A stretch of DNA of 64,000 nucleotides. It comes from JBBECJ01 sp963763325 (GTDB lineage Bacteria > Chloroflexota > Chloroflexia > Thermomicrobiales > CFX8). The stretch is from the NCBI GenBank assembly GCA_963763325.1, contig CAVXOL010000007.1:1-64000 (forward strand). Direction: 5' to 3'. The translations under genes were made by a program, and so were the position numbers. Below the pieces are notes generated by a model. The model worked only from the letters and a program-made list of their open reading frames with translations. It made no database searches and was not told the origin of the DNA. This document shows positions 31,570 through 40,780 of this stretch, piece after piece (positions within the stretch are counted from its first letter, which is position 1; each line of letters starts with the position of its first letter).

Positions 31570-33298
31570 ATGGCGACAGAGGCGACCCCACGGTCATTCG
31601 AGGCGCTCGGCCTGAGTGGCGAGACATTGAAAGCGCTCGGCGAGAACTGGGGTTCGAGGAGCCAACGCCGATCCAGGTCCAGGCGATCCCGGTCACTCTT
31701 GGCCGGGCGCGACCTGATGGCCCAGGCCCAGACCGGAACCGGCAAGACGGCGGCCTTCGCCCTGCCGATCGTCGAGACGGCTGAGCCAGTCGATGCGCGG
31801 GCCGCAGGCGCTGATTCTCGCGCCGACTCGCGAACTGGCCGTCCAGGTGGCCGAGGCGGTGCACCGCTTCGGGAAATACCGCGACACCGCGTCGTGGCAG
31901 TCTACGGCGGCCAGCCGATCGACCGCCAGTTCGTGCGCTCTCGCGGCCGGTCGATGTCGTCGTCGGCACGCCGGGCCGGCTGATGGACCACATGCGCCGC
32001 GAGACGATCCGGCTCGACAACGTGCGCTACGTCATCCTCGACGAGGCCGACGAGATGCTCGACATGGGCTTCCTCGACGACATCGAGACGATCCTGAGCG
32101 CGCTGCCGAAGGAGCGCCAAACCGGCGCTCTTCTCGGCCACCCTGCCGCGCCGGATCACCGACCTGGCGCTGAAGTACCTGCACGATCCGGCGACGATCC
32201 GGGTCGAGCCGGAGCAGGTGACGGTCGCCGCAGATCACGCAGTCGTTCTACGAGGTCGCGCCAGCGTGCCAAGCTGGAAGCGCTGATGCGCATCCTCGAC
32301 CTGGACGACCCGACATCAGCGATGATCTTCTGCCGGACCAAGCTGGAGGTGGACGAACTCACCCAGGCGTTGCAGGGGCGCGGCTACGCGCCGAGGCGAT
32401 GCACGGCGACCTCTCGCAGCAGATGCGCGACCGGGTCATGGGCCGCTTCCGGGCTGGCACCGCGCCGCTGCTGGTCGCGACCGACGTCGCCGCTCGCGGG
32501 CTGGATGTCGAGCACGTCAGCCACGTCTTCAACTACGCCTGCCGGGGGATCCCGGAGTCTACGTCCACCGCATCGGCCGGCACCGGGCGCGCCGGGCGGA
32601 GCGGCGAGGCGATCTCGCTGGTGACCCACGCGAGCGGCGGCTGCTGCGCTGCATCGAGCGCGCCGTTGGCCAGCGCATCGAGCCGCGCCGGGTTCCGACG
32701 TGCCTCGGATGTTCACCAGCGCCAGCGCGAGCGGCTGGCCGCGACACTGGGTGAGATCGATCGAGATGGAGGACCTCGAGCAGCCGATGTCGCTGGTCGA
32801 TGAGCTCTCCGCGAACTACGACCCGGCCCACATCGCAGCCGCCGCCATCTCGCTGCTGCTCGACCGCCGAGCCGGAAGAGCCGGAAATCCCGGTGACTGC
32901 CTTCGGCGCTGAGCGAGGCATGTCCCGGCTGTTCATCAACATCGGCGGCAAGGACGGCCTCCGGCCAAGCGACGTCGTCGGCGCGATCGCCAACGAAGCG
33001 CAGATTCCCGGCAAGTCGATCGGCGTGATCGAGATCAAGGACACCTATTCGTTCGTCGAGATCCCCGGACCACCTGGCCGAGAAGGTCGTCACCGCGATT
33101 CAGGGCTCACGCATGCGCAATCGCGAGGTGCGGGTCGAGATCGCCCGTCCCCGCGAGGGCGGCGAAGGCAACCGCCAGGCCGGGGACCGCCGCGACGGCC
33201 CTTCTCGCGATGGCCGCCCTCCTCGAACGCACGACGGCGACCGTGGGGGCCGACCGCGCCGCGAGGGCAGCCGTCCACGCCGGGAGCGAGATCGGTAA
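31570..33298 (+). pseudogene. DEAD-box ATP-dependent RNA helicase (DeaD/CshA-like), multiply frameshifted
   Basis: DEAD-box helicases unwind RNA duplexes in ribosome assembly and cold adaptation. All core motifs can be read in order across frames: Q-motif (FEEPTPIQVQAIP), motif I AQTGTGKTAAF, Ia ALILAPTRELAVQ, DEAD in VILDEADEMLDMGF, MIFCRTKLEVDELTQAL, VATDVAARGLDVEHVSHVFN and the HRIGRTGRAG region. A DbpA-type RNA-binding domain (MSRLFINIGGKDGLRPSDVV) and an Arg/Gly-rich tail (GGRPRREGSRPRRERDR) follow. At least eight frame changes occur in 1.7 kb, and none removes a motif. This pattern fits clustered sequence errors. ATG 31570 follows AGGACAG; an in-frame ATG at 31552 is also possible. Confidence 0.83.
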
Positions 33299-33348
33299 TC
33301 CATCAGACCATTACGATTCTGAACGGGTTTGGCCAGCGGCTGGTGATC

Positions 33349-33409
33349 GTCTCACTGGGAGGGGCATCGCGCCAGCTACCATCGCGCATCCCGGTTCTCC
33401 CAGTGAGAC
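33349..33409. repeat. 13-bp inverted repeat after the helicase gene
   Basis: GTCTCACTGGGAG (33349-33361) and CTCCCAGTGAGAC (33397-33409) are exact reverse complements with a 35-base loop. It lies in the 290-base gap between the helicase and the NB-ARC regulator. No T-run follows. Nothing else was recognised in the gap, 33299-33589. Confidence 0.65.
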
Positions 33410-33589
33410 AGTGATGTGACTCAGGGTGCGGGACGCATCCAGGCGAGCGGTTGCTGCGTTGAAGCGAGCGGCGCTCATGGTACTGTCTCGGATCCCTGAG
33501 CCGGTAGATGTTGACAGGATAGGGGACGGGGTGTGTACAGTACATGACCATCCTTCGCTATACGTACATGCGCCGAAGGTAGCGAACAG

Positions 33590-35989
33590 GTGAAGCCGGA
33601 CGACAGGTCATCAACGCGACCACTCTATGGCTCGACTGGTCTCGCGATCGGGCCGGCAGCGGTCGAGTCCGTCCGGCTTGCGATGGCCGGACTGTCGAAC
33701 CAGGAGATCGCCAATCGGCGGCGTTGCTCGATCCACACCGTCAACAACCAGCTCAAGCTGTTCTACGACGTCGCAAGGCAGGCGATCAATGACGACGCCT
33801 TCTGGAACGCGCACGGGACACCGTCGAAACGGCGGAACGCGCTGCCGTTGATCTGGCAGCGGATGATCCCGCACATCCGACATCTGATCGGTGAGGACGA
33901 GGCGAAGCACGGGACAGCGCACGAGCCGGTCAGCGCGGCGCTGGGCAGCCTGCCGGCGCCACGATGCCGCACGCTGTGGGGACGTGAGGGCTTCATCGAG
34001 GATACATGCCGGATGCTGACTGCTCGGAACGGAGCACGGATCGTGCTCCTGGCGGCTCTCGGTGGTTATGGCAAGACCGAGTGTGCCCGTGCCATCGCCG
34101 AGCGTCTGGTGGTCGAGGAGCATTTCAGAGCCGTCGCCTGGGTCGATCTCAATAGCGTGGTGGAGAGCGACGATTCGGCGGGATCGCTCAATCTGGTGAC
34201 GCGCACGATTCTCAGCCGGCTGGCGTGCGTGACGGAGTCCGATCTGCGCGGGCAGCTACAGCAAGAGCCGACGTTGATCGTTCTCGACGGGATGGAGTCG
34301 GTGGACGGAGCGACGCGGGGCCGCGTCGCCGAGCGACTCCACCGCTGGTTGGGGAACGGGCCGAGCCGTGCGCTGATCACGAGCCGGGTTGATATCGTCG
34401 CGCCATATCTGGAACGTCCGGCATTTCCCGGGCTGGACGTGCGCGCGAGCGTGTCCATGCTCCGAAGTGAGGCGGAGATATCGCTACAGGCGACGCAGCT
34501 CCGCGATGCTCCAGTGAGCGACATCGAGCGAATCTGCGAGCTGACGGCCGGGATGCCGCTGGCGCTCCATCAGGTCGTTGGCCAATCCCAGCACTACGAG
34601 CTTCAACAGGTCATCGCGCACCTCGAGTCCGCCCGGATGCACGGCACCAGCGACCAGTTCTATGCCTACCTCTGTCAACCGGCCTGGCGAGAGTTGAGCC
34701 GGACGGCGAAGGCATTGCTCGTCTACCTGGCTGTCGCGACACGAACACCACAGACTGCCCGGCAACTCCACGACGTCGAACTGGCGGATGACATCGTGTT
34801 CGACCCATTCACGCTCGCTGACGCGCTGGCGGAGTTGACAACGTGGTTCCTGGTGCAGCGCGTGCTCTCTCATGGCACTGATGACGAGCCGACATATACG
34901 TTGCATCCGACCACACGCGGGTTCGTTCACAGCGCCGAAATGCGCGTGCAGTGGGCTGCTGAGCTTGGACTGACAGAGCGTGACCTGCTCGACGCCGCGA
35001 CGAGCAGACACGTACAAATCATCGACGCCGCGATCGGTCAGCCGGGTGGGGATGTCGGGCGCAACATGACATTGTTCTCGCCGACGGTCAGCGACCGCAC
35101 GTTGGCACGATCGATTCCGGACATGCTGCACATTGTCAGAACACACCTCGATCTTGGGAACGACGAGCGCGTCCTGTGGTACTGGGAAGCGATCACCGGC
35201 TATCTCTGGTTCTTTGGGCGCTTTCAGGAGTTTGCGGCCGTCGACGAGTGCGCACTCGTTGCGGCGCGCAGGTTGGCACGTCTTGACCCGGAACCCAACG
35301 AGCGGCTGATCGGAATCATCTACGCAGAGTTGGGCTACGCCATGATGGAGTTCAACGAGTTTGACCAGGCAGCACAGTATCTGAATAACGCGCTCGGTGT
35401 GTTCGAGGAGCTACGAGACATGCCGGAGAAGATTCGCGTGCTCCGCTATCAGGCAACGCTGCAGAGGCGGGCTGGCGACTTCGCCACCGCCGAGCGCCTG
35501 TGCCACGAGGCGTTGGCCTGCCTGGCAGAGATCGACTGGGATCATCGGCCAGGATCCGCTGATGAGCAATGGATCGTGACAAGCCCGATCCATAACCTGC
35601 TCGGTTCAATATACCTCGATCAGCAGCGGCACCGTGACGCACGTCGGGAAGTGCTGATCGCGCTCGGTGTCGCGAGGCGCGTTTCTGGCGACCATCGATA
35701 CTGGTCGCTATCCCCGCTGGTGAATCTTGGACGTTTCCATGAACACGCCGGACGAATCGATGTGGCACGTCGCTACTACGAACGATGCCTCAATTCCACG
35801 AACGATGGCACGAACCCGGACTCGCGAGCCGAGGCACTCGTCAGGCTTGCCTCGCTCGCCAACACGTTGAATGAGGCTGAAACGGCTCGCGAACACGCGC
35901 TTGAAGCGGTCACGCTGTACGAGGCAATGGGGAAACGCGCCGACGCGACAAGGATTCAACGTGCGTTCGGAGCACTTCTGACGGACTGA
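33590..35989 (+). CDS. HTH-NB-ARC-TPR transcriptional regulator
   Basis: The 799-residue frame is uninterrupted. Residues 22-60 form a LuxR/sigma-region-4-like helix-turn-helix (AMAGLSNQEIANRRRCSIHT). A STAND/NB-ARC ATPase follows: Walker A LAALGGYGKTECARAIAE near residue 155, Walker B TLIVLDGMES near 228 and sensor ALITSR near 262, with an LPLAL-like GMPLALHQVVG. The last 250 residues are TPR-like helices (QAAQYLNNALGVFEELRDMP, AERLCHEALACLAEIDW, VARRYYERCLNSTNDG). In the common MalT/LAL type the HTH is C-terminal; here it is N-terminal. It starts with GTG and has no clear partner gene. It is the second STAND regulator in the window. Confidence 0.8.
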   Translation: MKPDDRSSTRPLYGSTGLAIGPAAVESVRLAMAGLSNQEIANRRRCSIHTVNNQLKLFYDVARQAINDDAFWNAHGTPSKRRNALPLIWQRMIPHIRHLIGEDEAKHGTAHEPVSAALGSLPAPRCRTLWGREGFIEDTCRMLTARNGARIVLLAALGGYGKTECARAIAERLVVEEHFRAVAWVDLNSVVESDDSAGSLNLVTRTILSRLACVTESDLRGQLQQEPTLIVLDGMESVDGATRGRVAERLHRWLGNGPSRALITSRVDIVAPYLERPAFPGLDVRASVSMLRSEAEISLQATQLRDAPVSDIERICELTAGMPLALHQVVGQSQHYELQQVIAHLESARMHGTSDQFYAYLCQPAWRELSRTAKALLVYLAVATRTPQTARQLHDVELADDIVFDPFTLADALAELTTWFLVQRVLSHGTDDEPTYTLHPTTRGFVHSAEMRVQWAAELGLTERDLLDAATSRHVQIIDAAIGQPGGDVGRNMTLFSPTVSDRTLARSIPDMLHIVRTHLDLGNDERVLWYWEAITGYLWFFGRFQEFAAVDECALVAARRLARLDPEPNERLIGIIYAELGYAMMEFNEFDQAAQYLNNALGVFEELRDMPEKIRVLRYQATLQRRAGDFATAERLCHEALACLAEIDWDHRPGSADEQWIVTSPIHNLLGSIYLDQQRHRDARREVLIALGVARRVSGDHRYWSLSPLVNLGRFHEHAGRIDVARRYYERCLNSTNDGTNPDSRAEALVRLASLANTLNEAETAREHALEAVTLYEAMGKRADATRIQRAFGALLTD

Positions 35990-36041
35990 GATTTGACACG
36001 AACGTTGCTTCGGTAACAGAACGCGACATTGATCATCACAG

Positions 36042-36842
36042 TCATCGATGAAGGGACACACGGGCCGCAATGCCGAAGTGGTCGGATGCGTAGAGGCTGC
36101 TATCGTCTGGATCTGAGCGGTCAAACGTCAGCCACGCTTCGCACAGCATCAGTCGTGGATCGACGAAGATGTAGTCGATGGTCGCGAAACGTGACGTCTC
36201 GGTTGCGTTGAGCGGGGTCGGCGCCGTCAGGTCTGGCTCCGAACCGTTTGCGACTCTGTAGGCCGATCGTAGGCGATTTGAGAGCATCTGGACGACGTCC
36301 GTGTCCGGTTCGGAGTTCAGGTCGCCGACCAGAACGGACGGCGAATCACCGGCATCCTCCATCCAGTCTACGATCCGCTCCGCCTGCGAGAGACGGAGGG
36401 CGTCATCCGCGGCCAGGTGATGCAGGTGGGTGTTGTAGAACGCCAGCTGCCGACCATCAGTCAGCCGCACGCGCACCCGTTGCGCGACCCGCGCGCCACC
36501 GCCGAGGTCGAGTCGGGCCGTGTCGATGACAGGCAGCCGTGTCATGACAGCGAGCCCTTCCCAATACCGACGAAACCCTGTCTTCCACGCGTAGACGATT
36601 GTGTAGCGCGGAGTGTCCGATGGAAGCCTTCGGTTGACTTCGTGGACGATCCAGTTCCCTTGTCCACCGGGTCGCCGGATCTCCTGCAAGCCGATGATGT
36701 CCGGCTGCAAATCGACCAATTGCTCAACCAGCAGCGGCGCACGCTCCCGCCATCGGTCAGCGCGGTTGCGGACGTTGAGCGTCGCGACGATGAGCGAGTC
36801 CGTTGATGTCATATCCGTTCGAGTGGTGGATGGAACCGTCAC
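36042..36842 (-). CDS. Endonuclease/exonuclease/phosphatase (EEP) family protein
   Basis: The 266-residue frame is intact and shows the EEP metal-dependent active site in order: IVATLNVRNRADRW, IIGLQEIRRPGGQGN, YNTHLHHLAAD, VLVGDLNSEPDTDVVQ, TIDYIFVDPRL and the terminal SDHFGIAARV. The family includes exonuclease III-like nucleases, DNase I and inositol or sphingolipid phosphatases; substrate is not predictable here. No signal peptide is present. The GTG at 36842 has AGGAGG only two bases upstream, so ATG 36812 could be the real start. It is convergent with the NB-ARC regulator. Confidence 0.8.
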   Translation of the reverse strand: MTVPSTTRTDMTSTDSLIVATLNVRNRADRWRERAPLLVEQLVDLQPDIIGLQEIRRPGGQGNWIVHEVNRRLPSDTPRYTIVYAWKTGFRRYWEGLAVMTRLPVIDTARLDLGGGARVAQRVRVRLTDGRQLAFYNTHLHHLAADDALRLSQAERIVDWMEDAGDSPSVLVGDLNSEPDTDVVQMLSNRLRSAYRVANGSEPDLTAPTPLNATETSRFATIDYIFVDPRLMLCEAWLTFDRSDPDDSSLYASDHFGIAARVSLHR

Positions 36843-36968
36843 GTCCTCCTCGGTGTGGGTGTTACCTAACAGTCGTCACGTCAGGCTATGAGATGGGTTG
36901 GAGTCTCGAGCCATTCTCAGACAATGCAGTATGCTTGCCAAACATTGGCGAACGGAAGGATGCGGCTC

Positions 36969-37236
36969 ATGGCAGCAGACAGGCACGTCGATGACAGCGA
37001 CGGACTTCTCGTCGCTCTGGGCCAACCATTAATTGTGCGTCCATTGGTGATCGATGGCCGAGATGTCGAGTGCTGTTCGCGGACGAGGGATCGGCAGAAG
37101 CTGCCGTCACCGAAGCCGATCTTGAGGACGCAATGAGTGCCATCGGTGCATGGAGTGACCTCGACTGGGACGACCTCGAAGGTGCGCTCGAACGAAGTCG
37201 AAACGAAAGTATGCCCGCCCGACCGATCGTTCCATG
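36969..37236 (+). CDS. Probable VapB-type antitoxin, frameshifted
   Basis: The C-terminal stretch GAWSDLDWDDLEGALERSRN resembles endings of antitoxins paired with PIN toxins (AWxDLDWxEMxxALxRIR). Its TGA overlaps the ATG of the PIN gene (ATGA), which is normal for vapBC operons. ATG 36969 with GGAAGGA upstream gives MAADRHVDDSDGLLVALGQP. A shift near 37075 connects this to LFADEGSAEAAVTEADLEDA and the end. The N-terminal DNA-binding fold is not clear. Assignment rests mainly on the ending and the neighbour. Confidence 0.5.
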
Positions 37237-37648
37237 AGGCGATATCTCCTCGACGCCGGCCCGCTGGCGGCGCTTCTCGCCGGTCGCCCCAGCCGCAGTC
37301 GAAATCATGACACCCTGGCTACAGCAACACGAGACGGCGACCAGCACACGTGTCTATGGTGAAATGCTGGAGGACGTCAAAGGTCTTCCAAGACTTTTCC
37401 AGCCGTCGGTTAGCACTTCGCAGGCTGATGCTCCGCGTCTAACCCTACGGGCTGACCCTACCGAGGGTGGAACACTATGCCGATATCCGTCGGGCACTCC
37501 GCCCTCCATACGGGCCAGGCTTGATCGGTGATCTCGATACCCTCATCGCGGCACCGCCATCGAGCACGGCTTGACGCTCGTGACAACTGACAGTGATTTC
37601 CAGCGTGTTCCCGGATTCCAGGCTCAGATTGTGGTACTGCGACGGTAG
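37233..37648 (+). pseudogene. PIN-domain toxin (VapC-like), frameshifted
   Basis: PIN toxins are metal-dependent ribonucleases that block translation. The start MRRYLLDAGPLAALLAGRP holds the first catalytic Asp. EIMTPWLQQHETATSTRVYG follows, then LRRLMLRV / PYGLT, RVEHYADIRRALRPPYGPGL, IGDLDTLIAATAIEHGLTLV with the middle Asp, and TTDSDFQRVPGF with the last acidic residues. These pieces lie in different frames, with shifts near 37290, 37400 and 37545 and a TAA near 37440. An intact toxin would need all of them corrected. Together with the overlapping antitoxin this is a type II toxin-antitoxin pair or its remnant. Confidence 0.62.
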
Positions 37649-37679
37649 TTACCACGTTGACTCCAAGAGGATTGAGTGA

Positions 37680-38609
37680 ATGAATCTACGACCGTTTCGC
37701 TTCGGACTGGTTGCGACTGAGGCAGGATCTGCGGAAGCATGGCGCGAGAAAGCGCAGCGCGCTGAAAGCGTGGGCTACGACATTCTGCTCGTCCCGGACC
37801 ACATCGTTGGCGGCAGGGTCGGCTGGGCGCCGGCGCTGATGGCGGCTGCGGCAGCAACTTCCCGACTGCGGGTTGGCACAAACGTCCTCGACAACGACTT
37901 CCGCCACCCGGCGTTCGTCGCTCAGGATGCGGCCACGCTCGACATGCTCACCGACGGACGTTTCGAGCTTGGCATTGGTGCAGGCTGGATGCTTGAGGAC
38001 TACACGACGACCGGCATCCCTTGGGAGGCTCCAGGCGTTCGCGCCGGACGGATGGAAGAAGCCGTCACAATCATCACCAGGCTGCTGGAAGGCGAAACGG
38101 TCACCTTCCACGGCCAGCACTACACCATCAACGAGCTGCCACCGAGTGTCGTACCGGTCCAGCAGCCGCGCCCGCCGCTGATGATCGGGGCCGGAGGTCC
38201 ACGCATGCTGGCCTTCGCGGCCGAGCATGCCGAGATCGTCAGCGTCGTCTTTACCTCACGCCGCGAGGGTGGGCTGGCGCTGGATTTCGACACCGCTTCC
38301 GTCGCCGCCAAGATCGATCGGGTGCGTGAAGCTGCTGGCGATCGCATCGACCAGATTGAGTTGAATACACTGCTGCAAGGCGTCTTTTCCGCAGATCAAC
38401 GTGATGCTGCTGCCAACGACCTCAGCTCTGCACTCGACACGCCAGCCGATGCGTTCTTCGACTCCCCGTACTTCCTCTTCGGTTCGTCAGACGAGATCGT
38501 CGAGACGCTCCAGCGGCGCCGTCAGGAACTGGGAATCTCCTACTACTCGGTCTTCGACCGGCACTGGGAGACGCTGAACCCGGTCGTCGAGCGGCTGGCA
38601 GGAACGTAG
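37680..38609 (+). CDS. LLM-class F420-dependent oxidoreductase (TIGR03621-like)
   Basis: An intact 309-residue luciferase-like TIM-barrel flavin/F420 oxidoreductase. Family blocks are AESVGYDILLVPDHIVGGRV, AATSRLRVGTNVLDNDFRHP, DAATLDMLTDGRFELGIGAG, RMEEAVTIITRLLEGETVTF and PRPPLMIGAGGPRMLAFAAE. Enzymes of this group are usually F420-linked, as in actinobacteria and Chloroflexota; substrate is unknown. It follows the PIN gene by 31 bases and ends in a perfect hairpin shared with the convergent TPP-enzyme gene. Confidence 0.88.
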   Translation: MNLRPFRFGLVATEAGSAEAWREKAQRAESVGYDILLVPDHIVGGRVGWAPALMAAAAATSRLRVGTNVLDNDFRHPAFVAQDAATLDMLTDGRFELGIGAGWMLEDYTTTGIPWEAPGVRAGRMEEAVTIITRLLEGETVTFHGQHYTINELPPSVVPVQQPRPPLMIGAGGPRMLAFAAEHAEIVSVVFTSRREGGLALDFDTASVAAKIDRVREAAGDRIDQIELNTLLQGVFSADQRDAAANDLSSALDTPADAFFDSPYFLFGSSDEIVETLQRRRQELGISYYSVFDRHWETLNPVVERLAGT

Positions 38610-38610
38610 G

Positions 38611-38659
38611 TTGGGAAGCGGGAATCGGTGCAGATCCTCACCCGATTCCCGCTTCCCAA
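38611..38659. terminator. 18-bp perfect hairpin between convergent genes
   Basis: TTGGGAAGCGGGAATCGG (38611-38628) is exactly complementary to CCGATTCCCGCTTCCCAA (38642-38659) over 13 bases. It fills the space between two convergent stop codons and probably terminates both transcripts, though without T-runs. It contains the GAATCGG unit of the dispersed heptamer repeats. Confidence 0.65.
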
Positions 38660-40294
38660 TCAATAGACCGAAAAATCGATCTCCTTCGACGTGATGAACT
38701 CCAGCAGCGCCGGGATGCCCTGCTGGGTCATCTCAATGCCGCGCTGGATGGCAGGAACGATCTCGCCGGGGCGGGTGATGCGCTCGCCGTAGCCGCCGAA
38801 TGCGCGTGCCATTGCAGCGTAGTTCCCGCTGATGTCGGTCGAGCGGTACTTCTCGGTCGCGGCCTGCATGACCGGCAGCTCAATCGCCATCGAGAAGTTG
38901 TTGAGCAGGATCGAGAGGATCGGGATCCGTTCGCGGACGGCGGTTTCAAAGTCCATCCCGGTGAAGCCAATCGCGGCGTCGCCCCAGACGTTGATGCAGA
39001 GCTTATCGGGCCGCACCAGCTTTGCGCCCATCGCAAGGCCAAGGCCGTAGCCCAGTTGGGTCGTCTTGCCCCAGCCGAGGTACGTGAGCGGCTCCTGTGC
39101 CACCCAGAACGGCGAGATCTGGTCACGCGGGCTGCCGGCGTCGTGGGTGATGATCGTGTTGGGGACATCGACGGTATGGAGCAGGTCCCAGATGACGCGA
39201 TACGGGTTGAGTGGTGTTTCCTCTGAGGTGAGCTTCGGTGTCCATTGCTCGAGCCACTCCTCGCGCAGCCGCGCGATCTCGCGGCTGACTGCCTCAGATC
39301 GGCCACGTGGACGGCCACCGAGTAGTTCTCGCACGTTGGCCAGGATCGCGTCGAGGGTGAGGCCGGCGTCACCGATGAGGGCATGGTCGGCGACGACATC
39401 ACGGTTGAGGTCCGAGGCATCGAGCGTCGCGTGGATGATCGTCTTGCCGGAGGGTATCTTGACGCCGTAGCCCGTACTCGCAAAGCTGCAGCCGATGCCA
39501 AAGATGACATCTGATTCCTGCAGGAAGACGTGGACTTGCTTCGGGATCGAGCGTCCGCCGGATCCCAGCGCGAGCGGGTGGTTCTCCGGGAACGCGCTCT
39601 TCCCCTGGAGACTCGTCGTAACCGGCGCTTCGAGCAACTCGGCGAGCTCGCGCAACTGCGGCCAGGCTTCGGCGTAGTGCACACCCTGACCAGCGTAGAT
39701 AACGGGCCGCTCGGCTGCGACCAGCAACTCGGCGGCGCGGGTGACGTCGACGGGGTCCGGAGCGGAGCGCACTCGTGGGGCGGGACGGTAGTCCAGTTCG
39801 CCGTCGATCTCAGCGTGCATCATGTCGGATGGTATTTCGACGAGGACCGGCCGGGGCCGCCCATTGCGGACCTGGGTAAACGCGCGCCGAAGCGCGGCGG
39901 TCAGCAGCGACGGCAGGGCCACCTGCTCCGCCGACTTGGTGATGTGCTGGTAGTTGAGAAAGGCGCTGAACTGCGGATCGCGGTTGGCGACCGCTCTTGG
40001 GTAGCCACCGGGCAGGATCACGACCGGCGACGAGTCGCCGTACGCCTGAGCGACGCCGCCAAATGCGTTCTCGGTCCCTGGGCCGTGCTGCATCGCGAAG
40101 ACGCCGATCTTGCGCCCGCTGGTCACCCGCGACACCGCGTCAGCCATATGGATGCCGACACGCTCCTGGCGGACGATGATCGTCCGGATATCAGCCGCCG
40201 CTGCCCCCTCGATGATGTGGTTGACCGGATAGCCGATCAGGAACTCGACCCCTTCGCGCTTCAGGATCTCCGCCACCGCGTCGACTACCTGCAT
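38660..40294 (-). CDS. Thiamine pyrophosphate-requiring enzyme, acetolactate-synthase-like
   Basis: The intact 544-residue frame has the three domains of the TPP decarboxylase/ALS superfamily. The catalytic glutamate is in IIVRQERVGIHMADAVSR, followed by GPGTENAFGGVAQAYGDSSP. The central domain starts near residue 185 (AAELLVAAERPVIYAGQGVH). The TPP/Mg-binding motif is WGDAAIGFTGMDFETAVRER ... LLNNF. True acetolactate synthases have a slightly different FAD-binding central region, and no small subunit gene is nearby. It could therefore be a benzoylformate decarboxylase- or oxalyl-CoA decarboxylase-like enzyme; the substrate is open. Confidence 0.85.
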   Translation of the reverse strand: MQVVDAVAEILKREGVEFLIGYPVNHIIEGAAAADIRTIIVRQERVGIHMADAVSRVTSGRKIGVFAMQHGPGTENAFGGVAQAYGDSSPVVILPGGYPRAVANRDPQFSAFLNYQHITKSAEQVALPSLLTAALRRAFTQVRNGRPRPVLVEIPSDMMHAEIDGELDYRPAPRVRSAPDPVDVTRAAELLVAAERPVIYAGQGVHYAEAWPQLRELAELLEAPVTTSLQGKSAFPENHPLALGSGGRSIPKQVHVFLQESDVIFGIGCSFASTGYGVKIPSGKTIIHATLDASDLNRDVVADHALIGDAGLTLDAILANVRELLGGRPRGRSEAVSREIARLREEWLEQWTPKLTSEETPLNPYRVIWDLLHTVDVPNTIITHDAGSPRDQISPFWVAQEPLTYLGWGKTTQLGYGLGLAMGAKLVRPDKLCINVWGDAAIGFTGMDFETAVRERIPILSILLNNFSMAIELPVMQAATEKYRSTDISGNYAAMARAFGGYGERITRPGEIVPAIQRGIEMTQQGIPALLEFITSKEIDFSVY

Positions 40295-40313
40295 CGTTCG
40301 GCCCTTTCCGTTT

Positions 40314-40406
40314 GTCAGCCAGTCAGATTGTCAGCCCGTCAGCAACGTACGGTAAGGCCACGGGATGGACATGTCCACCATCGAGAAGGAGCTGACAGGC
40401 TGACAA
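40314..40406. repeat. Octamer repeats forming a 16-bp inverted repeat
   Basis: GTCAG recurs every eight bases four times from 40314 (GTCAGCCA, GTCAGATT, GTCAGCCC, GTCAGCAA). The complement GCTGACAG-GCTGACAA lies at 40391-40406. TTGTCAGCCCGTCAGC (40328-40343) pairs with it with one mismatch. The element fills the gap between the TPP enzyme and the phosphate-transporter fragment. Confidence 0.6.
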
Positions 40407-40408
40407 GC

Positions 40409-40780
40409 TCAGAAGATAACAGACAACAGCGTGTGGCAAATCCCAGCCGTGATGGCGCAGGCGGGAATCGTCAGGATCCAGGCCGCGACGATCTGTCGTG
40501 CGATGCCCCAGCAAACGCCTGAACGCCCGCGGACGCTACCGACACCCATGATCGATGAGGAAATGACATGGGTCGTGCTAACTGGGAGGCCGAGGTGGCT
40601 GGCGGCGTAAATGACGGTTACCGCAGTCGTCTCGGCAGAACAGCCGTGGATCGGCTGAAGCTTGATGAGCTTGTCTCCCATCATGTGGATGATTATCCTG
40701 CCGCCGGCGTCAGTTCCCGCACCCATCGCGAGCGCCGCAAGGAGCACGACCCAGAACGACACGACGAGCTCACCTCGCAA
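40409..40780 (-). pseudogene. Truncated PiT-family inorganic phosphate transporter (C-terminal part)
   Basis: The 123 residues match the second half of PiT/Pho-4 phosphate permeases: AMGAGTDAGGRIIIHMMGDK, LIKLQPIHGCSAETTAVTV, the repeated family signature GLPVSTTHVISSSIMGVGSV and a last helix AAWILTIPACAITAGICHTL. Complete proteins are about 330 or more residues and carry a matching N-terminal half, which is absent. Instead, the 5' end overlaps the stop of a GNAT gene by 11 bases. The fragment looks like the product of a deletion. Since one inverted repeat half is missing, it should not function alone. Confidence 0.75.

Noticed and set aside
39530..40522. A 330-codon open frame on the plus strand
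   Set aside because: It lies antisense to the intact TPP-enzyme gene with its conserved motifs. High GC content creates such long shadow frames.
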